Assembly (NCBI GenBank): GCA_936450465.1
Contig: OW388300.1
Coordinates: 23,866,017 to 23,930,016, forward strand
DNA: 64,000 nt
Reading direction: 5' to 3'
Origin: Gibbula magus
Taxonomy: Eukaryota > Mollusca > Gastropoda > Trochida > Trochidae
Shown: positions 9,802 to 20,209 of the stretch, piece after piece
Position numbering within the stretch: the first letter of the stretch is position 1
Layout: each line of letters begins with the position of its first letter
The notes under the pieces: model-generated
Told to the model about the DNA's origin: nothing
The model's input: only the letters and a program-made list of their open reading frames with translations
Databases searched by the model: none
Position numbers and translations under genes: made by a program

Positions 9802-10148
9802 ATTCTAACATGACTAATTAGGAAAATAATGAGGAACTCTTTCGTCTTGCGCCAAAGCGGTGTGCTTGGGTCAAACCAGTACAGACCGGTTTCACTCGCC
9901 CGCGACCCTTCGGTGCAGTTCACTTTTCAAAGAACATGCTTCAATCAAAATATCAAAACAAACACTAAAACTCATTTCAATGTAACTTATCTTTATTCGA
10001 TTGATGACAATATCAACAGTAAACCCATGTTGGAAGTCATCAGACTCACAGAAGCGATTTTCATGTAAATATATAGTCCGACCTATCTCCCCTACAAGGC
10101 CGACAAGGACCAATCCCATTCAAGGGGCGCTACTCTGAAAGTAGTTAT

Positions 10149-10469
10149 TCACGTTACGGTTACGGACAAGAACGCTTTTTGTATCATGGTTGAGGACATC
10201 GTGGAAGGAAATGGGGTCATTTGGGATTGTGAACTGGAGGCAGTGGAATAATTTTGCAAAATAGAGGAATAACGCCACTTCTGTTCATTGGATGAATCGC
10301 TGTTGTATGAAGCGAGCGACTGTTGATTTTTGTGTCCTTTGATTTTCATGATTTCACGCGATTCTACGCTAGCCTGTGACAACGTCCGCGGAGCAATGTG
10401 AATCGGTCGCAAATATTTAGAGGTGATTATCGGTAAAATAATTACTCCAAAATTGATACGAGGAACCAA
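10149..10469 (-). pseudogene. Tyrosine recombinase C-terminal relic (Crypton-like)
   Basis: The minus-strand frame contains SREIMKIKGHKNQQSLASY followed by NSDSSNEQKWRYSSILQN. This has the form of the C-terminal catalytic block of eukaryotic tyrosine recombinases of the Crypton/DUF3504 kind, where a GH....SL..Y segment carries the catalytic His and the nucleophilic Tyr and is followed by an 'S.EQQ...S..L' helix. The upstream Arg-containing catalytic segments are not recognisable in this frame, so it is a fragment or the last exon of a decayed copy. Family assignment is from pattern memory. Confidence 0.5.
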
Positions 10470-12393
10470 TCAGATAGCTGTATTTTCATTCTAAATATAG
10501 TGTCATGTTAGAATGTCGCGTTAATTATTGTAAATCTGTCATTCGTCATGTCATCAAATTCAACGATATTTACAGATAATATTTCTAAAAAGTGGGTATG
10601 GTACCAACTGCTTTGACGTCTTGTGAGTATCTGCAAAATTGAAGATGGTAACTATTCATTTGTTCGATACCAACTATATGTTACAGGAGTCGGTATAACA
10701 TCTAAACCATGCATGTTCCTTGATTTGTGAAATAATATGTAGCATTGTATTATGATATATTGCCACATTGTATTCTACTTACAGACCTAATCCATGTTAA
10801 TGTATGGCATTTACGACTATCTTAGCGCTAACAGAGCTTCGAAAATATGGGCCCTGCTTCATAATCAAACATTCAAACTATAATTGCTATTTTTAGAAAA
10901 ATACGTTGAGTAAACGTTTCTTATACATTGCAAAACTCGTCGTGTGGTATTTAAATACACGAAGATGTATTATCATAAACATGCTAACTAAGAAAGAAGC
11001 GATATTTGTTGATTGTTTAATTAATAACAGAGACATTTATAGTTCATATGCAAATGAGAAATACCCTCGTTCAAACAAAGTTAAACTATCCAGTTTGACA
11101 GTCATCATAACAGTGCGTGCTACAGTTTTCGCTGTACGGATAGGCGTGTTTACACTCCATATGCGACAAATTCATCACTTTTGAAGCTGTCCGCTTCGAC
11201 GTTTTAATTATCGATTACAGGTTAATGAGAGCGCATTGTAATTATATTATTGCATCTATAGAAGGCCCAAAGGGGTACACAAGGCATAATAAGTCCTGGA
11301 CTGTCCAAATTACTATTAAGAAGTGTGCTGTACAGTGCCTTTGAGTACTGTACTCAAACGTTTAAAATCTTGGCGTATTTACTGTATTATCCTACGTTTG
11401 TAATACGCTTTAATTTAAGATTGAAGTTTATTTTCTGAATATACCATTTATTTCCCACTCCATAAAAAAAACTAGCTACAACGTATTAAGTGAATAACAG
11501 TTTTATGGCGTGTACATTATATGATAAATTACATAATGCCTTAAAGAATGGTATTATGTCAATCTGTCGATAGATAAATTTTCATCTTTATTGAACGGTA
11601 AAAATCAATAGGTAATTAAAATCTTGCCATGTTTATATACCATGCTATGAACATCAGACATTATCAGTAAGAGAGCAACGCAATACGATCCCATTTTTTA
11701 AATCAATTTATTTCTTAACAGCATTTTCATATGTATAAATGATGTAAACACAGCAAGTCAAATATTATCTAATTGAATAGGTTGTGGCTACATGACCAAA
11801 ATGTGACAAAATAATCACATTTGCGTTGTGAATATGCATTTGATTTATGTAGTTGATAGATATATTGCAGTTTTTGATTCAAACTGCTAGAGTAGGTAAT
11901 TTGTTTGCCATTTTTTTTTTAATATAAATGAATATGTTAAAATAAAGAGGTGATTCACAATATCGTTCCTTCTTTCTTTGAATCTTAGAATAACTGTTTC
12001 TGCATTAAAATAAAATGTTCGAAGAAATTACGATGATTTACTGTAACGTGATTTCGGTGTATCCTTGATTCTGATTGGTTGATTTGCCTATGTTGAATGA
12101 TAATGAATACCCGCAAATTACTTGGGGCGAATCACCGCGAACATATACATCATGTTCACAAGATTCGGCCCGACTCAAAATTTAATTTTTCTATTTCTCC
12201 TAATTTGTGCTCCTTATTAAAATGTGACAGGTGCCATTGTCATTTTCTAACTTGTGTATAGCAATATAGGTCACAAATAACTCTCAAAATTAATTAGTTT
12301 CATGTAACTAGAATGTTTTCAACTAGTAAGATTTTTCCAAGTTTGAAACCTTCTTCCATTCGGCTGTGTTTACCGAATGCCGTTGCCATGGCA
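10470..12393. other. No gene recognised
   Basis: AT-rich sequence. A 92-codon open stretch at 10906-11184 on + has no recognisable motif and ends without splice context; I do not call it a gene. Confidence 0.5.
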
Positions 12394-12515
12394 TGACGTC
12401 ATGGTCATCAACCGTTTTGACGTCACAATGTTAGCGTCATTGTCACAATGGGTTAGTGCTTCATTAATATAACGTTGTGGGTATCCCTGTGCCACATTAA
12501 TTTGCCGTGACGTCA
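12394..12515. promoter_or_regulatory. Cluster of three perfect CRE palindromes
   Basis: The 8-bp CREB/ATF palindrome TGACGTCA occurs at 12394-12401, 12418-12425 and 12508-12515. One occurrence every 65 kb would be expected by chance in even-composition DNA. The cluster lies roughly 800-900 bases away from the minus-strand exon candidate at 13226-13322 (on its downstream side). It could be an enhancer or intronic element, or part of an unrecognised repeat. Confidence 0.45.
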
Positions 12516-13225
12516 TGAAAAATTGATACATTTTCTTTAAATGACTGTATCTTTTTTGTCCGGCAAAATTAAATCATAAAATTACACAGACATATTCACA
12601 GATTAATTTCCTATTATCAGATGTAAACAACTTTAATATTTATTTGTAAACGACGACTGTCAGTGCTTCCAAAGTACAGCGTTGTCTTTTTACGGCAAAC
12701 ACGCTAAAATTCCCGGGTTGCTGAGAAGCGACAATGCTTAGGAACTACGATGATGATGTTTTTATATTGGGCATCGTAAAAAACTGAAAACAGTGTGTAA
12801 ATCTATAAGAGACAGGCTTTATTTTGATATAAATAAATAATTTTTGCGACGCCTGTGAAGTCTACGTGGTCAAATTATAAAAATGTAACACTCTGTATCA
12901 CAATATCGGGCGCGCGCTGACGTTGCGCATTTGTGTCTGAATTTAATGAAGCTCACAAGAATGGCATTTATTTCGTACCTTGATTTGTTATCACACCCAA
13001 ATTTCTATAAGGTAACAAATGTTCAATTTATAAATGATTTATATATGAATTAACAGAAATAATTCACAATCATTTATTTAAATGGTGAGGGATTCTTATG
13101 CCTGTCGTCTGTTGACAGTGACAGCTGTCAAAATAACAACTCGTCGGAAAGCTAGTTTAGAAAATAGTTTTTTTTTAAGGCTCTTGACTGAAATAATTGA
13201 CGAATATTATTCATAAAGTACTCAC

Positions 13226-13322
13226 CATCAGCCCTGGGGTCCTCTTCAGGGTCTGAGTCGGGCAAGGATATATCTGAATCCGATTCAGACCCGGATTCCA
13301 AAGAACTCTCACTTGTTGACAT
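13226..13322 (-). CDS. Candidate first exon of an acidic Ser/Asp-rich protein
   Basis: On the minus strand an ATG (13322) opens 32 codons, beginning MSTSESSLESGSESDSD and continuing with DSDPEEDPRAD. It ends at a strong donor, GCTGATG|GTGAGTAC, giving a phase-1 intron. Amino acid content (Ser/Glu/Asp-rich) is unlike the AT-rich background, which favours real coding. An in-frame upstream extension to 13490 exists but looks non-coding. TTACGTCA lies upstream at about 13565. Acidic N-termini like this precede many nuclear and P2X7-like proteins; no family can be assigned and no second exon was found. Confidence 0.5.
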
Positions 13323-13499
13323 TTTTCCTCTGTTGCCGGAAGTCGTCTGGCAGATGTCTCGAAATAGTTTGGGCTCATTAATATTCATGAGCTCGTGATC
13401 TCGTAATATCTTCAAAATATCTTTGCAAGGTCTAAAATCGCTATGAATAAGTGCATCCTTATTAAAGATGCACATTATTAGCTTTGACATGTCGCATAT

Positions 13500-14773
13500 A
13501 TTTGCATTCCACGCACCTGTAAAAATATTCTAAATTACGAGAACAATCGAATGTGAACGAGACTTACGTCACGCTAGCTCGTTCCTAACGACAATCAACG
13601 GTCCCAGACGACCTCTGTTGATAGACCGAGGTTCCATGTATTTTTTCACAAAATAAAACCCGGAAGATCCCCAACATTATAAGTCCAACTATGAAAATAC
13701 ACAATTATCTTGATAAATTGATTTATTTCAATAGTATTCTTCTTCATTACTTTAGTGATGATAAAATAAGCATTGTCTAATCAACAAGATTGTCTGATGC
13801 ACATAGATGTACATGTACTCAGTACATGTAACTATATTTTTAAAATTGTGTTTTATGTTAACTCATTATTTTGCTAAGTTTTAAAAGCATACAAATATAA
13901 ACAAGAGATACAATAATTACAATTAATTTTTGGTTAAATAACTTATGATCGTAATTATTACATACATTAGTATGCAAATTACGTAATGAAACAATGTACT
14001 GTTCGTAAATTCCACATATGTCAAAATGATACGACAATTAACATATTAATACAAGTCAAAACGTTTTATTTTGAGTAAGGTTTAAACATAAATAACCAAA
14101 GGATGCTGGAAATAATTGTCTTATTGATGTAATAGTTATTAGGAAAGCACAACGACGGCCCTAAACGTGTGTACATCCGTGTCATAGCGACCGCCATTTT
14201 GCAGAGTACAAGAAGCTAGCGTGTATGGATAGCTGATATTTGATTGCATTAACAAATCACAACGATTACGAAGAGGCGTAAATTATAAAAGACATGGAAG
14301 GTTAGGTATCTTACTGTATTTGTTTCTTTTTCGGAGCGATGTCATTCGATAAAAAGGCGCTTTTCGATTCTGTGTTTAGACAGTATCACGATTTCTGTGA
14401 TCGCTTTAAATTTGGCAACCGTTTGAATCAGTTTACGTGATCGATTTATGTTCGTGCTAATAATATAGTTGTTAACACTATCTAAACATGTCCAAGTAAG
14501 GAGAGTTAACTAAGGAAAAATGTTCAGTCAATTGATTTGATTGATTCCAAGCATAGGGGCTGTTTCGTAATTTTTCCGTTGGTAGTACATTTCAACAGTA
14601 AACCTAAAACTTCCAATATGGCGGCCAATATAACTTTCTTTGAAGTAAGGTTTTGAAAAAATGCTATAACTCAGTCGAAAATGATCCAATTACGATGATG
14701 TTGGTACCAAATTAATGCTAAATATTTGTTCAATGACAGTGCTCACATTATGCATTAAATCATACTCTAATTA
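13500..14773. other. No gene recognised
   Basis: AT-rich. A GACCGCCATTTTGC string (about 14189-14202) matches the YY1-type core found in some TATA-less promoters, but no convincing exon follows it. Confidence 0.4.
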
Positions 14774-14790
14774 AATATATATATATATAT
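14774..14790 (+). repeat. (AT)n microsatellite
   Basis: A short alternating AT run. Confidence 0.8.
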
Positions 14791-15007
14791 TACTCTAAAT
14801 AGGGTATGTCATGGGATGTACATTTATGTACATCTTGGCACCTCAACAGCGTTTCGTGTATGCACATATGTGTACAGATCGGCACTAAGGGGGTTAATAT
14901 TGTTGTACCTAGGTCTAACGCCGTCGGTTTTAAACTAAATTTGCGGGTGTTGAATAGCAATGAATCCCGGAAATTTTACATACGCAACTATTTATCTTAT
15001 AAATCAG

Positions 15008-15052
15008 ATTCACAAGCATGCTTTCGACCATTACGGGTCTCATCAGGTGAAT
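15008..15052 (-). ncRNA. Hammerhead ribozyme (type I, Penelope-like element type)
   Basis: On the minus strand the order is: stem I 5' strand ATTCAC (15052-15047); core CTGATGA then G; stem II ACC (15038-15036), loop CGTAAT, GGT (15029-15027), closed by G-C; core GAAA (15025-15022); a minimal stem III GC-AT-GC closed by A-T; cleavage nucleotide T (15014); then stem I 3' strand GTGAAT (15013-15008), perfectly complementary to ATTCAC. Every invariant hammerhead core position is present. Very short stem III is characteristic of ribozymes in Penelope-like retroelements, and a Penelope endonuclease relic lies 430 bases away, though on the opposite strand. Confidence 0.85.
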
Positions 15053-15478
15053 GACGTTGAGTCGGTTGATGCGTCATAAAGTGTAAGTATGACGTCACAA
15101 TACATTGCATAGATACATTCATAGATACATGGCATAGAAATAAATGTACATGATTACATATGTCTTCATGGATTTAGAAACTATACGACAGGGATTTGAA
15201 TGTAAAAGAAGAAACGTTTACCCAACGTATGTTTCTAAAAATAGCAATTATCGTCTGAAAGTTTGATAATAAAGCTGGGTTCTGTCTGTAGGTTTCATAG
15301 GTATCGCTTGGGCAACAGAGGGAGGCAGTATCGATTTAATGCAACGTTGTATTAATTCATTTGAACTTTTTAATTTGACCGTGTGGTCTTATTACGTGCT
15401 AATGTTGATAAATATTTATTCAAAAGCTTCCTTGATTATTGGATTTGAGTATTCTTGGCATAATTACGCCAATAAACC

Positions 15479-15796
15479 GAATTTAAAACAAGATATAATA
15501 ACCATAAATCTTCTTCAACAACCCCAGCAAAAAACATGTCGCAGAGCTTAGCAAATATATTTGGCAACTAAAAAAAAGAAATTAAAAATTCCGACTTCAA
15601 CATCGAATGGTCAATCGTTGGCAAGCCCAAACCATATTCAAATATCAAAAAGAGACGCAGCCTTTGTATACACGAAAAAATCACAATCATTTGCAAACCG
15701 GAAATGGCAACCCTCAACAAGCGCAACGAATTGATAAACACATGCAGAAACAACAATGTTTTACTCAAAAACAGCAAAAAATCAAGCAACAGCTAA
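15479..15796 (+). pseudogene. Penelope-like element GIY-YIG endonuclease C-terminus, frameshifted
   Basis: Reading across at least two frame breaks gives EFKTRYNNHKSSF, then AELSKYIWQLK, then FNIEWSIVGK, then SLCIHEKITII, then LNKRNELINTC. These blocks, in this order, are those of the GIY-YIG endonuclease that ends Penelope-like retroelement proteins (TRY.NH..SF...TELSKYIW.LK...W.I...C.LC..EK...LNKR.EL...C). A frame change sits in the poly-A run at about 15570-15577. The first Cys of the expected CxLC zinc-binding pair is Arg here (RSLC). The GIY-YIG start and the reverse transcriptase are not recognisable upstream. Inactive relic. Confidence 0.7.
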
Positions 15797-15935
15797 AAAA
15801 ACGCAGCAATTCCAAAATCGCCAAAACAGCTCGCCAAAACTCAACAATCAGTCAAGTCAAAGATGCTTATTGTACTTGAGGCCTCCGGTCCATATACAAG
15901 TATTATACATTTACATACATTTACATTAAAACAAA

Positions 15936-16284
15936 TTACAGTTCTGATAATAGATTGCTTCTTAGGGTGACAGCATGTTTTAAAAAGAGCGCTAAACTGC
16001 GTATAACATTTTCATTTCTGGAAGACAAGATTGAAACAAAGGCAGTTGAAGGATATTTTAAAAGGTTATGATTCGGGATGTATTGTTGTCTTAAGTCATT
16101 ATAATTTGGACATACAAAAGCAAAGTGAATTTCATCTTCTATAGCTGACTTACATAATGGACATATCCTCAAACTTCTTTCTATGTATTTACAGATAGAT
16201 CTAATAAACCCAATCGAAAAATAACAAATGTTCGTCTGATGTTTCTTGACGTCAACACAGATAGATATAGTTCTTGTTGAATTA
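15936..16284 (-). pseudogene. LINE ORF2 C-terminal Cys domain fragment
   Basis: The minus-strand frame carries IRSICKYIERSLRICPLCKSA, written here as overlapping motifs YIERSLRICPLC and DEIHFAFVCPNY. This is the same CxxC...HxxxxC terminal domain as in the LINE at 3474-4697. The open frame seems to continue upstream to 16284 and may resume beyond the SINE at 16611, so the SINE probably inserted into this older LINE. It ends at a stop near 15936. Confidence 0.65.
16276..16284 (+). repeat. SINE target-site duplication, left
   Basis: GTTGAATTA, identical to 16611-16619. Confidence 0.7.
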
Positions 16285-16610
16285 GGGGGCGGGATAGCAC
16301 AGTGGTTAGCGCGTTCGGCTTCGGATCAAGAGGTCCGGGGTTCGAATCCCGCCAGGGGCACGGCAACTTTGTCTGCAGTAGAGAACTGTTCTACACGCAG
16401 TAAGGTTTGGGTGCTGAATTTCAGCACCCATGGTTCGCTAGTTCCAGCCGATGCTCGCAGGTTTCACCGCAATGCATAACCACATGGCGTTGCGGGCTTT
16501 CTCCCAGCCATAATACTAGCAGCCGCGGTATAAGTGAAATACTCTTGAAAGCGGCGTTAAACCCCAACTCACCTCACCTCACCTCACCTCACCTCACCTC
16601 ACCACACCTG
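16285..16610 (+). mobile_element. tRNA-derived SINE, apparently full length
   Basis: The head contains an A box (TAGCACAGTGG, 16295-16305) and a perfect B box (GGTTCGAATCC, 16339-16349), then a body of about 200 bases. It ends with GCGGCGTTAAACCCCAACTC and a (CTCAC)n tail (about 16568-16605). It is flanked by the 9-bp direct repeat GTTGAATTA (16276-16284 and 16611-16619), a target-site duplication. RNA polymerase III promoter architecture and the tail are those of SINEs common in molluscs. It seems young, judging by intact boxes and matching duplication. Confidence 0.85.
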
Positions 16611-16619
16611 GTTGAATTA
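16611..16619 (+). repeat. SINE target-site duplication, right
   Basis: GTTGAATTA, identical to 16276-16284. Confidence 0.7.
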
Positions 16620-17740
16620 ACGTCTTGTATGATCGATCGATCACCAAACCCAGGCGCGCAAATAACAAAAGTGGCCTCCCACCCCTGCAAGCTATCACTT
16701 GAAAATTGCTTTACAGCATGAAACAGAGCTGCTGTGATACAATATGAGACTGTAGAAACTACTTTTAACCTTTATTTATCTTGCTCCTTATTCGTAATGT
16801 TGAGCACTCTTCCAAACTTCTACAAGGCTAAACCATACAAAACCACGTTGTACAGTTTATTTCCCATGTTTATATTTAAAGTCAACGCCCGAACTTGTAT
16901 TGTTTCCATGACCTCAAATCCAAAATGGCCGCCAAATTTCCATTAGTTCTAAGCCACATAAAGAATTCAATACATTTAGTAAGAAACTCTTTCAGTATTA
17001 AATGATTATGCACATATCAAGTAAAATAATGCATTTACAATGTTTAGTCTGTGACAATGTTCCCTATTCAATATTATTGTAAAATATTTAGGTGGTTTTT
17101 TTTCAGAATTTTGGCTGTGAGATTTTCGTTTTCTTTTTCGAACGAATGATGCAAATTATTGTGTGTAGGTCATGTTGATATAACATTTGATATGTTACAC
17201 GTTTAGTATTTGCAGAAACGGTCATATACCGACATCTGCTGAAAATCATTTTAATGCTAACCAGTTCCATGTAGTGACAATATAAATGTGAACAAATGTG
17301 TTTTAAAACCAGACATTGTACGTCGGCTGATGCGCACCAATTAGTCAAACGTCGTTTTGGAAAGTTATCTATAGCAGGTAAAAATAAATACTTGTCAAAA
17401 GTAACTAATATACGTGTACTCTGCTATTACGCCTTGGAATGCTCTGACAATTGACATGAGAACGTGCCCATTTTTGAAAGACACATCTCACGAGATTGTC
17501 AATTATTTTGCATCCTTCTACAGGGCTTTTAGCAGAAAACACATGGATAGAGCGCTAAAAAAAAACTTATTTATTATTTATCAATGAATGGGAGGTGTAA
17601 TTTCTGCTTTTGAACAAGTGTGCTGTTTGTGCTTAATTTTCATTAAAAACATGTAATTGTCATATATTTGGCATTTGGGGATGAATTTAAGTCATATCTG
17701 CAAGTTTTCTATCTTTTAAACGAAAAAGCGTTACATTATA
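16620..17740. other. No gene recognised
   Basis: No convincing coding or RNA signal. The first 100 bases on the minus strand may continue the LINE relic interrupted by the SINE. Confidence 0.4.
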
Positions 17741-17882
17741 GGTTGTATGCTTCTAACGAGGGTAATACGGTCTCATGTACCATCGTTGTACCAGTGTCGC
17801 CCGAGCCTTCAGGCGAGGGATGGCACTGGTACAAAGATGGTACATGAGACCGTATTACCCGAGGGATAAGTATACAACGTAT
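17741..17882. repeat. Foldback palindrome, arms about 65 bp
   Basis: GGGTAATACGGTCTCATGTACCATC..TTGTACCAGTG is followed around a CGAGCCTTCAGGCGAGG centre by its reverse complement. The inner arms differ at only a few positions. An outer GGTTGTATGCTT.../...AAGTATACAACG pair extends the stem. The centre itself forms a GCCTTCAGGC mini-hairpin. Confidence 0.85.
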
Positions 17883-20038
17883 TTATCTTTCCGTCATGTC
17901 AATACAATTAGTATTATTTGATATTGCGTTTTGAGTGCGAGTGACTGATCAGCTGATATCGCTTGAATGACATTGACCCTAAACGTAACAAAATAGCGGC
18001 AACCGTTTCGACTGAAATGTTGAAAGTCGTATAACGTATTACTACAAGCTTGTACATGCCTTCAAATGAGTTAATATTAGTTTCATTGAGTGTGCAAGCA
18101 TTGCAAAATAAGATTTGTTTCCAAACCAAGCAGCAAATAAGGCGAATCCTAGTTTATAATTAGTAGACTGGTAAACAACTGATCGAACTGTTCAAAACTC
18201 CGTACACCGCGTGCGTCATTTTATAACGTCATCTGACCATGATGCGACACCTACTCTTAGCTGGGAGCTGTTACTATGACAGCGGGGTACATAAACGTTG
18301 TACACCGTGAGACTGACGAGGTACATAAGAAAAAACGTGTCGACCGTTAGCCAATCAAAAACGAGTACTTCACTGTAAGGAAAGATAAACAAAAAATATA
18401 ACATCAATAAGATTTGATCTGAGCAAATTTAACGAGAAACTAATATATTTATTTAACGCATTTTCTCTGTATGTATATATAGTTTATGCCATTTATAGTG
18501 AGGTTGCTAAGCGTAAAATATTTCTTCTTTATTGTAAATATACAATGTTTCAGAGTGTATGCTTACTTCTTCAACATATCACATATCCATTTCCATAAAT
18601 ATTGCTTTCTGAATACATTCATAAACACTATTGATAATTGAAAAGTTATCACATAAGAGCCATATTAGACATCTATCTAAACATTGTACTTATACAAGTG
18701 TTTACTTACTGCAGACAGTCACTGAACAGATCACTTAACTAATTTAGAAGAGGTCTAGCGACTTTGAAAATGAAATGGCTTGTATATTGCCTTAAACGAA
18801 TTAATAAATTTCTTCCTTCAAATCGATCCATTTATTCATCAGTTTTTTCACTCTACCAAGTATATCTATATGCGCTCATAACAACTGCACCCATTGTTTC
18901 AGGGCCAGATATGCTTTTTGCATAGGTCGTTGTCAATAATATGACCTACAAACTTTTATAATTTTCGACTTCTTCATCAGAGCTGCTTCACACCTTACAC
19001 TAGGTGTTACAGGGGGTCAGTGTTGAAAACGTTAAACAACTTCTCCCCAAGAACAATAATTTGGGGAATATGATCTTTGTTGGATTTGTATATTTAATTA
19101 CTTACTTCTAAAAATAAGGACGTAGCAGTGGTGTACTCCTTTGATGAAGACGACACCTCCATTTGATAAACTAGCCATGTATGTAGGAATAAATAGGGAA
19201 AATAGAGTAATTTAGTGACAGTGACATCCAAGCATTGCATATTCACTGTAGCTCGGTAATTGATCAAGATCAAGATACATACCTCTTGTGCATTGTGTCA
19301 CACTGTTGGGGTCACTAGGGCCTAGGGTTCGGTGGGTTGAGAATACAACTGATTTGTTTGCTATTTATAGTTATGCAATTTTCACATGCTTTTAATGTAT
19401 CACTTTAGATTACTTTATCTATATGTATATCTTAGGTCATAAATATATCTTGTAATACTACAGTTGGTAACCCAAGTTAGATTTGCTTAAACACTGCATT
19501 GGAGCTCCAAAATACAACAGAGAGTTGTCTCTGTAGCTCACCAATATACATTTACAATTTATATTGCACACTGGTCAATATGTTTCTACACAAAACCAAT
19601 CATTCAAAAACTTTACAATCTAAGAAAGAAGTAAAAATTAGTTTTATTATTTGGCCTGCAGAAAAAAACAGGGCGCTTTTGGCGATGGATTTTCAACAGA
19701 GGACCCTTAGTGGTAAATAGTTACTTTGATGTAGAAATAACAATATTGTCGGTAATTTCATAAAAGTGTAAATACATTATTAAAGCGCAACTCTCGGGTG
19801 ATTTTGCAGTAAATTATATTGAATATCTTCTTTACTTCGAGGTGTAAATTTTACATACTTGAAATATAGTTTCCCACGTAATTACAAGTTAATTTTCGTA
19901 TAAATGTATGCATGTATATTTACTGAAATTAGTAAGAGAAGAGAAACATTGATACCGTTTACGTTGTTCTCGAGCGTGTCCGCTATCATGGTTTACGGAA
20001 ACGTCCGGAAAAAACTGGATGTATACCGATCTAGCGTG
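17883..20038. other. No gene recognised
   Basis: AT-rich sequence. The only note is a minus-strand CTGATGAAGAAGTCGAAAA string near 18969-18987 that resembles a decayed hammerhead core (see rejected items). Confidence 0.4.
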
Positions 20039-20046
20039 TGACGTCA
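20039..20046. promoter_or_regulatory. CRE palindrome upstream of the P2X7-like gene
   Basis: TGACGTCA lies 21 bases before the ATG at 20067. This fits a CREB/ATF site in a TATA-less core promoter, or could be within the 5' UTR. Confidence 0.35.
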
Positions 20047-20066
20047 ACTGGGGCAAACAAAGAAAG

Positions 20067-20209
20067 ATGGCCGCAGCCGACAGCGACATAACGTCAGATG
20101 ACAGCTTTGATCGTTTACCGGAGCCATATCGTTTCGAACCGATAGCTGAAGTCCGGGCACCTCACATAGTAGAAGCTAGGGAAGAACTTTCCAGGAACGA
20201 TTTGTCATG
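20067..20209 (+). CDS. P2X7-like domain protein, exon 1
   Basis: ATG in strong context (AAGATGG) opens MAAADSDITSDDSFDRL, then PEPYRFEP, then a Glu/Arg-rich stretch ending LSRNDLS. An acidic start followed by a PYRFEP motif is the usual N-terminus of invertebrate proteins with the 'P2X purinoceptor 7 intracellular' domain. The exon can end at 20209 with a GTTAGC donor, leaving two bases of a codon. The next family landmark, W-C-x-C-G-x-C, is not in this exon. A TCATAG|CTGTGGGAAATATTG site at 20546 could supply C-C-G-K-Y-C in the right phase, but that is speculative. Function of these proteins outside P2X7 receptors is not established. Confidence 0.6.

Noticed and set aside
9529..9923. Two 60-codon minus-strand frames around 9529-9923
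   Set aside because: They read through the arms of the palindrome at 9639-9801 and share mirrored sequence; not genes.
10906..11184. 92-codon plus-strand open frame
   Set aside because: AT-rich codons, no recognisable domain or splice context.
16285..16362. Functional tRNA gene
   Set aside because: A and B boxes are good, but the segment is the head of a SINE with body, tail and target-site duplication.
18969..18987. Second hammerhead on the minus strand (CTGATGAAGAAGTCGAAAA)
   Set aside because: CTGATGA and GAAA are present, but no stem II pairs between them and no stem I complement was found. At most a decayed relic.
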